Assembly: GCA_029718625.1 (NCBI GenBank)
Contig: CM056377.1
Location: 35,674,844 to 35,738,843, forward strand
Length of the DNA: 64,000 bases
Direction: 5' to 3'
Source of the DNA: Synaphobranchus kaupii
Taxonomy: Eukaryota > Chordata > Actinopteri > Anguilliformes > Synaphobranchidae
How positions within the stretch are numbered: position 1 is the stretch's first letter; each line of letters begins with the position of its first letter. The position numbers and the translations under genes were made by a program. Under the pieces are notes generated by a model. That model was not told the origin of the DNA. It did no database searches and was given only the letters and a program-made list of their open reading frames with translations. Below are positions 1 through 12,252 of this stretch, in pieces.

Positions 1-312
1 AGGAAACAACTCTTTATCATTACGGGGCAGGATACTATGTCACAATATCGTCATCATTAATCACAAAGGGGAAAAAATGTTAAATTATGGATATTTGTTA
101 TGTGTAAACATATTTGTTATGTATTCCCACTCTTGTATCATGACCTTTGCATTGCTATAGACTATCAATGCAAAGGGCGTGAGTCGTGAGACATAAATGA
201 CGATATTCACATAGAATAGACATATTGCATGGACAGGTTGACATCAGACTAGTGGTCTGAAACTATGACACCAGGCTGGTATATCGGCGGCCAAAAAGAG
301 GACATATTAAAG

Positions 313-1055
313 CAGGGGTTCTCAATCCTGGTCCTGGGGGACCCCTGTGTATGCTGGTTTTCGTTGCAACCGCAGTTGCAATCCCAGAATTTTAACAAGC
401 TGTTAATTTTTCTTAATTAGGTGCTTTTCATGTTTGGAGGAATTATTCGCCCACTTAAGACACATTATGTCAGAAATAGCTATGCATGCCATGTAGAACA
501 AACTCCCCATGTTCACATTGTGCTTATTGTGCTATATTGCAACAATTACATAAGAAAAGATTACAAAATAATGTATTTTCACTCAAATGAAAGAGTGAAG
601 TGAATCAATAGGCTCCTAATTAGGTTGTTGAACACATGTGTTTAACTCAATTTTTTCTTTAAGCTTAAGACAATGCAGGTTTGGCTCGTTATCATTTGCT
701 TTGTGTTTGAATTCTTCATTATCTACGAAATGGTTAATTTTAGTGGCCATGTGTCCACACTTTCACCAATTAGGAGCCTATTGATTCAAATCAGTCTTTA
801 AATGGATCTGTTAAATAATTTTCTTATCTTTTTTAAATAATATAGCACAATGTGAACATGGGGTGTTTATTCTACATGGCATCCATAGCTATTTCTGATA
901 TAATGTGGCTTAAGAGGGTGAATAATTCCTCCAAACATGACAAGCACCTAATTAAGAAAAATTAACAGCTTGTTAAAATTCTGGGATTGCAACTGCGGTT
1001 GCAACGAAAGCCAGCATACACAGGGGTCCCCCAGGACCAGGATTGAGAACCCCTG
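313..1055. mobile_element. hAT-like palindromic MITE with long inverted arms
   Basis: A 743-bp element that begins CAGGGGTTCTCAATCCTGG and ends with the inverted complement. It is flanked by a perfect 8-bp duplication TATTAAAG (305-312 and 1056-1063), as expected for hAT transposition. The arms are very long: about 313-622 pairs with about 768-1055, including the shared motif around CAATAGGCTCCTAATTAG. The unpaired centre is only about 145 bp. There is no transposase frame, so it is non-autonomous. Confidence 0.85.
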
Positions 1056-1915
1056 TATTAAAGGACCATAGACATTGACAAAGCAGGGAAATCCAAGTAA
1101 GACCGCCACATCGCTTCCATTTCGACTCTACAGTTTGCAGCTACTGCATCCCTGGCCCAGTTCGACCCAGTTTACATAAATATCTTCTTTCCCTGAACGG
1201 CCGCCGAGCAACTATGTTTGCATTTAAGCAGTTATTTACCTCTGGGCTGGATCGCTTACAAAATGGGGTCATTTTCACACTATAATCAAGTGCTGAAAAA
1301 CGGAGGAATGTGTGTTTTTATATAACAGTCTCCTGATTTTGTTTGCCCTTCTTTCCTGCACTGATTCTTGAGCTCTCCAGGTATGCTGCCTGCAAGCCAT
1401 TTTTAAATAAAATTAACCTAGACCGAGAAGGGAAAGCACAGTTTCTTGTTTGGTCTATTGGGACTTGAAAATAATCAAGCTGTTGATGTGGGTTTCAGAG
1501 GTAGTGGCCACTACAGAAGAATCTGTGGCATCTTTCAGATTAGCTTGATACTCAGGAAGACCCATTTGTCTCCAGAGGATAGGAAGAGGTTGTGAAGCTT
1601 GCTTTAAGAACACAAGCACATTTTGACCCAGTACCACAGTGAGGCTATTCTAGTGTGAGGTTAATCCTAAATTTGGCTGTCACCTCAGACTGCTGCAGAG
1701 TCTAGGCACATGGTGTTGTTCAGCTGTTCCCATTGGCTGTTCAGACACATATAATGCCAGAATGACACAGTGTGAGGCTGTTCAGCTGTTCAGGGTGATG
1801 AGGGAGGTCATGTGATTCCAAGTTCACTGGCCTGTACTGTGCTCGGCCTGTACAATATGTCAGCATTTCCTCTCTTGGCTAATGCTGTGTGACGAGATTC
1901 CGCATGGAAAAATGT

Positions 1916-1955
1916 ATAATAATAATAATAATAATTATTATTATTGTTATTAATA
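1916..1955. repeat. (TAA)n/(TTA)n microsatellite
   Basis: An AATAATAAT tract that switches to TTATTATTA in mid-run, making a self-complementary AT-rich sequence. Confidence 0.8.
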
Positions 1956-3824
1956 AGCCATTTTCAAAATTATTTAATCCTACCAACCCCTGAGTGTTGG
2001 AAGTCCTTTCTGTATTGAATAAGCTAATGTCATCACATTATGCATGGGGGAGTGATTCATTAGGCCGCCTCCCTCGTTTATTCAGTAGTCAATGTCCTAC
2101 ATCTGAGATTCTTCACTTTTATCGGCATTGCGTCTTTATCACTGTCATGTAGAGCAGTGACAGCCATTGAGCGAGCTCACCATTTTACAGCTCACTCCCA
2201 GATGAGCTGCGAAGACGCCACACGCAGCATTATACAGGGTGCAGTAAATGTACTGCATTGACTTATAAAACTTTCACACGTATATAAACCGACCCATTGA
2301 CAGTAAATGGTAAATATATACTGTGAGGTAAGGGACATATTTTACATAATTTCCCTTCAATGTGAAAACGCTCCTATTGAAAATGTAAAGGGGCAATTTG
2401 CATACAGTACACTCGATCTCTGGTGAAGGAGAGCTGCGCCACGCCTTCTTGGGCACAAGTTGTTTATTCAGTATTGAATAAACAATATACAGGATAAACA
2501 GTAAAGGGAGCTCTGAATTTAATATCCCACGTGTTCTGCAGTGTCGGTCAGGGGAAGTGAAAGCGGGGCATAAGCGACACAGTTGACTTTGTGCTCACTT
2601 ACAGGGGATCCTGTAATGGCGCTTGAAAGGAGATGATGGGCTAGTAACTTCAGAGCCGTGTGTAACAGCTCTGAAGCCGGACGACTCCCCATCCGCCACC
2701 TTCACCACCACCCCCGCTCCCTTCCGTCCCCTTTGTGTCCAGGCCACATAGCGTGGATCGTCCGCTCTGTCTATATAATGGCGTCGCCGGGGAGCGCGGC
2801 AAGAGAAGTCTCACAGTGTAGACAAAAACCATTACAAGGGGGATGTTTAACTTCGTCTTAATGCTTCATGGGCTTCAGTGGACTCGTTTTGTATCAGTAG
2901 GTAGAACCAAAGTTCATCTTCTGCAACAAGAAAAGGACCCAATATGTTGATATAGTGGCGATGCTTCGTAAAAAGTACATTTTCCTAACTCCTTCTTGAG
3001 GCACCTGTGATGTCTTCCATCGCCCTTCATTACCTCACCTCACATTGTAAATCATTCATAAACACGTGCGCAGGAATTTTGTTCGGTGGGTTTACCTTTC
3101 TTTTTTAGCCGCTATGCGTTACGTTTGAGAATAGCATTCTGTGTTATATATTGTAATCGTACATGAAGCTTTAGCTCATGAATCATTTATAAAGAAGTTA
3201 TGTCACGGCAACAAGGGTGTTACATATTTTAAAGTGATTGAAAAGAAAACAAGCAAAGCAGAGACAATGGAATAACAACATACAAAATGGATGGACTGGG
3301 ACCGCTGGAGATGAAAAATGGAGTTTACATCTCTGGAGGCGTCCACCCCTGCCTGCATATTGGAGCTACAGGCTCATGCAGTCTGGGTCTTTTCATCAGT
3401 GTTTCATGGTGTCGGTCTACATGCGTCCTCTCTGTTTGCATCCAGAGATATAACACCATAAAGCGGTAATGTGTTTTATTGATCCGGTGTTATCTGTTTG
3501 GTAACAGCATGGTCAACAGTTTTCCTCAGTTGAATCCTGTGTTCAGTGTCTTTTCAAACGAGCAATGACTATGGACCTAGCCTCCCAAGAATGGAATATC
3601 AATGGCTTGAACAATAACCAAACCAAGGAGTTCACAGCACTTCCCAGGGAATAGGAAAAGACCGATTTGATACGGCACTTTGGAATGAAGTCAAAAGTGC
3701 ACTCCAGTCATGAAATTCTAAACCGTGCTGTCGTACTCTTGGCGCATCCATAATTTGCACTGATCATTAGAAGTCAACAGGGATCATGTTAGCATTTTGC
3801 TACCGTTGAACCTTATAACCTTAT

Positions 3825-3869
3825 CGTAACTCACTCTGGAGTGTCTGCTAAATGAATGCAATGTAATGA
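3825..3869 (+). mobile_element. SINE 3'-tail fragment
   Basis: Contains CTGGAGTGTCTGCTAAATG followed by a TGTAATG-type end. This is a degenerate copy of the conserved 3' end seen in the full SINE at 37426-37642 (GGATAAGAGCGTCTGCTAAA...TGTAATG). Confidence 0.5.
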
Positions 3870-4114
3870 AAATGACTAAAATACTTTAACGGGTCATTTA
3901 AAATAAAACTGCATGTAGGCTAAAACTTTAAAAATGTGTGCTTGCATTGATAATAGAATTTCCGTGCCCTTTTCTGATGGGGGTCTAACTGTGGTGAAGT
4001 GTTGAACATGAGGCTGTTTGATTTCAATTGAGCCCTTTAAAAATAACACACGCTCAGCAGTACGCAGATGGATCTGAGGTAATGGCATGGATTCCTGGTT
4101 CAGAAATCACGATG

Positions 4115-4446
4115 AAGGGTTGCTGGACGGCTCATTCGGTTAAGGCACCACACTGTGGTGCGTGGGTGAGCCTCACGGCCTCGGATCGAATCCGGACCAG
4201 GGTTCAGTCCGATAGGGTTCAGTGCGCATTGCTATCTAGCGACCCCTGCTGGTCGATGGGGCGACCGTAGATCGCAGTCAAAGCCACGTATGAAAGGTCC
4301 CTCCTCCGACTCCATTCAGTGGGGTTTGGGTAATGTAGGCCTACACTGCTGCGGTTGCAGATGATTGGGATTCTAAATTGGGCTGGGAATTGGACATTGG
4401 CTCAGCCCCGCGTTGGTTGCCAAATTTGAACAAATAAATAAAGAAA
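4115..4446 (+). mobile_element. tRNA-derived SINE (family with GACCCCTGCTGGTCGA core)
   Basis: The head has a polymerase III A box-like GGCTCATTCGGTTAAGG (4129-4145) and a B box-like GGATCGAATCC (4183-4193). The body contains CTAGCGACCCCTGCTGGTCG and GATGATTGGGATTCTAAATTG, and it ends in an A-rich AAATAAATAAAG tail. Copies of the same family lie at about 8611-8860 (+) and 41975-42150 (-). Confidence 0.75.
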
Positions 4447-4550
4447 TCACAAGAAGCTTGGACTACATGAATTGTTTCAGCTAACCCCACCTCTCTCTGG
4501 CCTGTATCCCTACAGTCCCAGCTGTCACTAACATTGCTCATTTCACCCTG

Positions 4551-4590
4551 TGTGTGTGTGTGCGTGTGCGCGTGCGCGTGCGTGCGTGTG
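4551..4590. repeat. GT/GC dinucleotide tract abutting VOPP1 acceptor
   Basis: Alternating TG and CG run directly before ttctgcag of the VOPP1 exon. It occupies the place of a normal polypyrimidine tract. Confidence 0.8.
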
Positions 4591-4598
4591 TTCTGCAG

Positions 4599-4730
4599 GC
4601 TGCTGTTGATGATGGGCGTGCTGTTCTGCTGCGGAGCCGGCTTCTTCATCCGCAGACGCATGTACCCCCCCCCTCAGTGAGGAGCCTGCCTTCAACGTGT
4701 CCTTCACTAGACAGCCTGTCACCACGCCAG
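4599..4730 (+). CDS. VOPP1: VOPP1 penultimate coding exon (transmembrane segment), with apparent frameshift
   Basis: VOPP1 (also called ECOP or GASP) is a small single-pass membrane protein of endosomal and lysosomal vesicles that binds WWOX. The exon follows a ttctgcag acceptor and ends at a cag/gtgagt donor. It encodes the transmembrane stretch LLLMMGVLFCCGAGFFI, the basic stop-transfer RRRMYPPP, then SEEPAFNVSFTRQP, all matching the human protein nearly residue for residue. It opens with the last base of a split Trp codon (phase 2). The run of nine C at 4665-4673 puts the two halves in different frames: the upstream frame hits TGA at 4678-4680, while the conserved SEEPAF part is one base off. 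Eight C (PP) or eleven C (PPP) would restore it. I infer a homopolymer sequencing error or a real null allele. The earlier exons (signal peptide, Cys-rich luminal part) are not in the window. Confidence 0.93.
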
Positions 4731-6644
4731 GTGAGTGTGAGGCATTACACACACACACGCACACACTCAATCCCAGCAGTGCTGCCATGGTCATAACGTT
4801 TCTTTATTTCTTAAAGACAGGGTTGTCTTACTTTGCCACAATGCATGACACACCTCTGCGTCAGTCCCTGCCCTGAGGCTCCTCCCCTCCGGCCCCGATG
4901 TGCTTTTTTTACTGGTTTAAACACGGCGGCATGGAACGAACGCGCGGCCTGCCCCTGTACCTACCGTCGCCGAGCCTTCAGGCCAACTCGTCCCTCGTCA
5001 CCGGGCGCCGCGGCTCGTCGTAATCGCCATTTAACGTCATCCAACGAAAACAGCCCATTACCGTCCGGGCTACGAAGCGAAAACGCTGCTTGGGAAAATG
5101 CGAGGTAATTAGGAGAGGCGGGGCTCCTTTTTCCCTCTGCCTTCCACAGCCGCACGGGCTCCGATTGTGTAATTAACACGCTTGTCTCTGTAATTGAGAG
5201 GGGACGGTCGCAGGTCCTCCCGTCCTCCGGAGGTCCCCGTGACAGGCTGTCACTGACAGGGACTGGGGAGACTGGAAACCTATAAATCTGGCAGGTGCGA
5301 AGGAGAAAAACCTGCCTCACAGCTGAGCTCAGATCAGAGGGAATTGAAGACCGCCGACCGGGAAAATCCATTTCCCATCAAAGGGAAATTAAAAGGGAGC
5401 GACAGGAAGCTGCGCCCCCACCGTCGCTTCATTCCAGAAGTAAAATTGCCACCGATCCGGTAATCCGCATTCTCCTTTGCCATTCCGCAGCCGTGTAAGG
5501 CTGATTGATGATATGTAAATGGAGTAAAATGTAGAGCGAACGTGTGTTATGGTTTCTTGGAGTCTGGAATTACGTTTTAGTTGCGCTTTATGTGGGTTGT
5601 TGGCAAAAGAGCTTCACAGCTGTGGCACAGGTAAAGCTCTGTGGAAGCTGTGTGATGTATGTCCTGGACTACGAGTTGATTTAGATTGGAATGTTATAGG
5701 ATAAAAAAAAAACTTGACTGACCTCTCAGTTTTAAATCAATTCGGTTTCCACTGCATTCCCTAGTCCGTACCCTTTGAAACCGCCTCACTAGAGCATTTC
5801 CAACTCTTTTCCCTCCGGGTGATGTCGGCTCAGCGCTACTGGTAAGGTATTGCACAGTCCATCACACCGAGGACTAAAATGACTTTTAGGAAAAGAATTA
5901 TGGTAGTAGGACTCTATATGTTTTTTTGGATGAGAATGTCTGGCACCGCTTTAGCTGTAAATTTTGCAACGGGGTGCAAATGGGCGCTCTCTTACAATGC
6001 CGCAATCCTAGAGCCGTCTGACAATGTGAAGCAGTTTGGAGTAAATTGTTTGATGTTTGGAATCAATCCCAGTTCCTTTGAGCTGGACCGGTCGTGACAG
6101 TGTGGAGATCAGCTCGACTCACAAGGACGTTCTGTGTCAGTTTAAGGTTTGGGTTTCCCCTTCACTTAAGTCAATTAAGTGTTTTTAGGGGAGTTATCAT
6201 CCATAACTTGACCTTTTGGTGTCGCATAGGAATTGACTGTGGAGAAATCGCTCATTGGTTTCTCTGAAGAAGGAAATTAGTGACAATTATTTTACCCTGA
6301 AGACTTCAATAAAAAAATAAATACAACATTTCCAGGTGAAATAAACAAAGGAATTGCTCTTATGACAATGGAACAACATGTAACCCTATTGGAGAAATCC
6401 AGTCTCCCGGCCCATTTTGGCTGTTATGGCAACGGTGCTACTGGAATCCCTGAAACAGATGTCTGCAGGTAGAAAACTGTCCCCAGAGTTCACTGCGAGC
6501 ACAAAGCCATACCTATACCACGATTCTCTTGTTTCCACGTCCTGCCTCTTTGATGTTCACGTTATCTCTGGTAACCTGGAATCTGGGGAATGAATCTTGG
6601 GCTGAGTTTCACTGACACTAAAAGGAAGAAGTAAACTACCGTCA

Positions 6645-6813
6645 GATTATATTACATTCAGATCACCTGTTTCCACAGATTATATTACATTCCACATCAC
6701 CTGTTTCCACAGATTATATCACATTCCACATCACCTGTTTCCACAGATTATATTACATTCCACATCACCTGTTTCCACAGATTATATTACATTCCACATC
6801 ACCTGTTTCCACA
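6645..6813. repeat. Tandem repeat, 34-bp unit, five copies
   Basis: Five head-to-tail copies of a unit starting GATTATATTACATTCCACAT and ending CTGTTTCCACA. Copies 2 to 5 are almost identical; copy 1 is one base shorter with a few changes, and a sixth copy starts and breaks off at 6814. Confidence 0.9.
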
Positions 6814-8610
6814 GATTATGATTTATCGTTCCTCATTTTTTTTATGTTTTGTGATGATTTATTTTAATTTTAATTTAACAAACTTCTTCCTGCAAGGCAC
6901 CTTGCAGTTTGTGAGAGCCTTAAAACACAGTATTGTTCAAAAGTCAGTAGACAGCTCGTGATGAAAATGAATGATGCAATGCCCAGGAAACGAATGAAAT
7001 CAGAGCTGGAAATGCTACTTTTAGCAGGGCCTTAGAGTAGAGGTTGGACCACTGCACTTCATCTTCACCACTGAACATGATGGGTGGAATACATCAAGCA
7101 GGCTAAACTGTCAGTCATCACGGACGGCCTGTCAGTCTTTCCTTGGCCTTCCGTAGCCCAGACTAATAAAGTGGACGTTTAATCATATTGACTTGGCAAG
7201 TCAGGCGCGAGACTCCTATTTGTATCTGATTGTGCGTGTCAATCGAGAGCGTGACCCTCCATGGCGTAGTATCTCAGATTCTCTAATGTTTTGTCTCATG
7301 TCTCCAATTACCCAGCACTCCCCTTCGGAGCCGTCTGTGAGAATAATGAATCTTTGCTGTCAGGGTCCCGTGGAATGTATTAAACCCTGTTTGATGGCAC
7401 CATTCTGTGAGACAGCACCTTTTCTTCATAAATACAATTAATCTGGTCTCATTCAAGTACCCAGTTCATTCGAGATTAAATATGTTTTGCTGTGTATGCA
7501 AGTCATTTGTACTGCCATTTTTTAAACTAGTGATTTTCTGCCTAAATCAGTGTTGACAAGGCAGAAATGCACTTCCTTACATACGGTATCTCAGACATTC
7601 TGATATGCTAGGCTTTTCTTATGGATAGCTTTACTAGCATTTTGTTTTGCCGTCAGAATAACCAAAAGTTGAGTAGAATACGGCATGCTGAACTCACAGC
7701 TCAAAAAACACTACTTGGTGCCCAGTTCAAGAATAACCAAAATACATCTGTATTAAGATGTTCTTTCTTCCAATGAGGTGTCATGTTGCCAAACAATCTG
7801 ATGAATTTCCAACATCCGCGGTTTTGAAAGGTCAGCATTTATGGGTTGATTACAAGAATATCCTAAACATTGCATTTGTGAGACTTCAAAGTCTCTTGTT
7901 AAAAATCTTTAAATTGTAGAATCTTTTCGATTACCTCAAATGAATGTGACCTCAAAACTCCTCATATGAATGGTTTTAGTTTAATTTTCTACCTTTGGAG
8001 GTGATACTCTCTGCAAATAAGTACAGTGCCTCATTCTGATTCTAGGAAATTTGTTTTACATTAAAGTTGCCAGATAGGTATTTAAACCCCTGTATGATAT
8101 TCAAAGTTGCATCTATTCCATATCTATATGAACTATATTTGCTTATGGTTTCATGTCTGTTGCTGGTGGCAAGATGAATTTCCACACTGAGGATCAATAA
8201 AGTGTATTCTTTTCATCTAGTTTTCAGTATATTTACGGACCACTGTGCTGTGTAATTTGAATGCAGCTCTACGTTGGTACCATGCGGCTCATGGAATAAA
8301 CTGTGTGCAAACAGCCTTTCATAAGTACACAAAAACAGGATTTTAAATATGCACTTATTCTGCACTTCAGGCTATCTCAAGATGGGTCCACTGCTTCAAG
8401 CTACATAGTAGGAATAGGCTACTAATTACATGTCAACTGCCAAACCGCACACTTTACAATACTACAAGGAATAAACAACCACTTACTTTTTTTTTTTTAG
8501 TTTTGTTGTGTTTCTAGTATGCCTATGAATTCAAAGTGAGGGCCAAAAATGGGATCTTCATCAGAAGTTTTAATAATTCTGTCATCATTCTGTCCTTAAG
8601 AGTGCCACTT

Positions 8611-8860
8611 GGGCTTGCCGGGTGGCTCATCCCGTTAAGGCACTGTCCTAGTGTGCGGATGGGCCCCGGGGTCTGGTACCCGCAGAACAGAAAAAGTGTC
8701 GCGCTTCTTTCTCAAATCCTGACAGAATCGAGCACGGAGGCACCAGCCTGGTGTGAGTCGTGTGCTGATTTGGAACCAGAGTTGCTTGCTTCTTGGGAAT
8801 GAGGATGATTGGGCACTCAAATTGGGCAGAAAAATGGGGGAGAAAATCTGCAACAAAAAT
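8611..8860 (+). mobile_element. tRNA-derived SINE, degenerate copy
   Basis: Head GTGGCTCATCCCGTTAAGG resembles the A box of the copy at 4.1 kb, followed by the body GATGATTGGGCACTCAAATTG and an A-rich end (AAAAATGGGGGAGAAAATC). The B box (GGTCTGGTACCCGC) is damaged. Confidence 0.65.
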
Positions 8861-9237
8861 ATTCCGCCAAAATTGTCTTGCTTCACTTGTCAACGTTTCT
8901 ATTGAACATTGTGTAGTTTTTCCGTGACCGCAGAGAATGCGTTTTTCTCAACCAGGGAAATATAAAAAGAATAATTGTTTTGGGGCTGTGGGAAGATTGA
9001 GGTAAATCAGCCTTGTATCCCAGGCTTATTACAGGCACTCAGCAGTAATGCAGACAACAGCAATGTACCAGTTCTGGGCTGCAGTGAAGATGGAGGTTTT
9101 GGCAGCTGTGAAGATTACCTCAAACAGCAACTCTCCCCACTGAGAGCCTGGTCTGCTGCTATACTGGCTTTCCCCTGCTCTCTGTATGACATGGCCTAGG
9201 AGTGCTAAAGGACTCACTACCAAACCTGTGTTCTCTA

Positions 9238-9400
9238 AGCAAACTCACCATCAAGTCCCCTCAACATCCTGACCAACCGTTCAACCAACTGACCATCAAG
9301 CCTCCCAACACCTCAACTAACTCACCGTCAACCCATCAAACACTAACCGTCACTAAACTAACCATCGCAAGCCCTCAACATCTCAATCGACAAACCATCT
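9238..9400. repeat. Degenerate AC-rich tandem repeat
   Basis: Repeated variants of AACTCACCATCAAGTCCC and CCCTCAACATC with no fixed period. Looks like a decayed minisatellite. Confidence 0.5.
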
Positions 9401-11961
9401 TAAATTCACGTCCTAACGACCGGATTGTCTGAAACCCGTAAATCACAGACAATTCCAGACGAGCTCATTTGCATCTGTCAATGCCAAATCTAAAAGTAAT
9501 TGTTCCAGCAAAAGTGCCTCGCAGTAAACGGTATAGAGCACTACATCAGGTAGGATGACTTGGGGTTTCCTCGGGGTCCTGTTAGTCAAGGCTCTCTCTT
9601 CTCTTAAGTGCCTTTCCTCTAAGTTGTGGCCTCCCTGTACCAATTCCAATTAAGCAGGGGATGGACATTTCCTCTGAAGACTTGATGCCATTCATATAGG
9701 CAATTGTGCATATTTCTCCCCCTACAGCCGCAGCTATTTTTCTAGGCTTAGAAATAAGGCTGTGCGCTCATAAGGATTAATAACGCACGTCACGTAATGC
9801 ATACTGATCTCCCAGTGACCCTCTCCGGGTCGTGTGGCTTGTGCCTGAGGAACGACGGTGCGTTGGGAGTGCAGGGAGCTGCATAATTATGAGCGAGGAG
9901 GTTAAGGGTCGTGCGGCTCTGCGCGCTCAGAGGAGACAGCGCGGCGCCCGGGTAGCTTGATTTCCCTCAGTCTCTGCGGTTTACATCCATTGAATTGTTC
10001 TTCCCTCGTGGCCGTTCCCGCCTGCTTCCCTCTCTGTCCTCCCACCGGAGGAGTTTTTTTCTCTCCTCCTCCTCCAGACGTGCTCGTAACAGGTGCGGGA
10101 GCCTATCATAGGAGGTCAGGTAGGATTATTTTAGAGAGCTCTGCACTTTCATTGTACTGTGGACATCTCCACCCCCTGCAATTAAAAGGCCGGGGCGAGG
10201 CAGTCCGGAGGACCTGGGCATCCGGCGATGCGTGAAATTGCAGCTCGCTAAATTGGCACGGTGTGTTGTTTTTGAAGTGCTACTGAGGTTATTACGGACC
10301 TTTGGCCGCCAGTGCCTTTTTTTAGTCGGGAGGGGGGGTGGGGGGACGTAGGCACACGATTGGCTGCAGGAACCCCAGCAATCGGAGGGGCAGCACTGCG
10401 GGACGGTCCCAGAAAAAGACATCTGCAGCCCGCACATCCATCTGGTGCCCCCTCCACGAACAGCATGCGGGATCAACTGCACAAGCACCCAGACCGCGAC
10501 CAAGCCTCTCTGACGTGGGTCTGGGTGCACTGTGTGGATGTGCATCCTTCCGTTTCCCTGAATCGGAAAACAATAACTTTATTATGCTTGTATTTATCAA
10601 AATGAACAGCATGAAGTCTTGATTGTAGGGGTTTTGCTTTTTAAGCTTTCCCATAAAGCCTTGCACAGGTACATTCTTGATGTAGCCTACGTTTTCTACC
10701 TGTTCTGTATTTGTGGGAATTCATAGAGTGCAAAAGTACGTCCACCAGTTACACATTACTATCATTCCAGAAAATAAATCTTTCTGATTCCTGTTGCTTT
10801 CAAAGGAATCATTCAGGATTGATTCGTATGCACATGAATCTTTACATGTTCACATGTAATGCTGTAACAATGATTGCACCTGTCGTTCACTGCTTTTATT
10901 CAAGAGCCAGTATACACAGAACAATATAACGAACCAATTAATTTAGCCATGTACAACATACTGATCAGACAGGCCATGGAGTTGAGGATCCCTGCTATGC
11001 AGCGTTAAACTGAGTTAAATCCTGTGGCTATAGCACGTTGCACAATTCATATCCTGCTTTAGGCTGTCTTTGACTTTCAATGCTACAGTCATTCTACAGG
11101 AATGTAGGTTATCTAAACTTTCCCCAGCTTTCAATTCATACGGGTACGAATAAATGGGAATTTTCATTATAAATGTCAGTCATGTAGAAAATTGCATTGA
11201 GTGCCAGTCTAATATGCACGTAGAGCCGGGTATAGCTTTGTGAATAGCTAACTGTTTTTCCTTTTATTTGTTTTACTAGTTCTAATGTACTTGGAATTCT
11301 ATGCCTAAGCATTCACAAAAAAATTACATTATGCATATAAAAGGATGCACAATACTTAATTGGCACCTATTTGTTTATTTCTAGCATTTTATTCATCTTT
11401 CAACCCAGTCCAGAAGAACATTATATTGAAATATGTTAGCTGGAGATTTGACAAGAGAAGATGTACAAGTGCTTTTTTCCTCTGTAACTGCGATAAGTTC
11501 TCAAATGTATATTAAAGTAGTATTCCAGTACTTCTGAAGGCGCTTAAAATCCTTAGTTAATGTCTCAGTACATGTGTGAGAAGTAGGAGTTTCAAGGTGT
11601 CTTTGTGTAGCTGTGGTTGGAGTGCTGGGTTTACAAGCTTTATCATAATCGTTGTGTATGTTACACAACACATCCTTCCAAATGTTCCATATAGTACCAT
11701 ATGTCACGTTTGAAAACAAACTAACAGCAAGCATGTGCAATGGGCAGATCCGTGCAACGTTGCCAATGAATGGATGTCTTTCTGTGTGAAAGGATGGCTA
11801 TAGTGTGTATTGCCAGGCGCAGAAAGAGGGCATCTGTGACAGAGATGGCAGGAGGGCTGACAGGGAGCTGGGTATGAAGTGACAACTGTTGCCCCCGCGG
11901 GGGACTGGCAGCGATAACGGGGCGGCGGGGAGCCCGTGGCTCGGAAAAGGCCATACGCGGC

Positions 11962-11975
11962 GGGGGGGGGGGGGG
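11962..11975. repeat. Poly-G run (14 G)
   Basis: Fourteen consecutive G in a CpG-rich part of the last VOPP1 intron. Confidence 0.8.
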
Positions 11976-12218
11976 ACGTAACCCCTCTCATTAGGCTCAA
12001 TCACACACCGCTCTGACAGGCCACCTCCCGTTCGGCCGATCCCCGATCCCCGGCTCACGGGCGGAACGGGTGCCTGCTCGGTAAACGCCACGAGCGAACA
12101 GCGTTCGGATGGAGCTCCCCGCCTTCGTTAGCCCGCGAGGGAGGCGCCGCCTACCAGCCTGCTCAGAGGCAGCCCCGGAGCCTGCCCCCGGAGAGAGCCG
12201 AGACGCGCGGAGAAACAG

Positions 12219-12252
12219 GCTCATGCTCATCCTCATCCTCATCCTCATTCTC
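12219..12252. repeat. (CTCATC)n hexamer repeat
   Basis: Five imperfect copies of CTCATC/CTCATG in tandem, in CpG-rich intron sequence. Confidence 0.7.

Larger units (their letters stand above)
1..4598 (+). other. VOPP1: VOPP1 intron sequence
   Basis: No exon of VOPP1 upstream of the transmembrane exon could be recognised; I looked for the Cys-rich CCGSRCC region and did not find it. The stretch holds a long-armed palindromic element (313-1055), a (TAA)n/(TTA)n tract at about 1916-1955, a SINE tail fragment (about 3825-3869) and a SINE (about 4115-4446). A GT/GC dinucleotide tract (4551-4590) abuts the next exon. Confidence 0.6.

Noticed and set aside
4183..4193. Possible tRNA gene
   Set aside because: A and B boxes are present but no full cloverleaf; the long body and A-rich tail mark it as a SINE. 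The same holds at 34257 and 42111.
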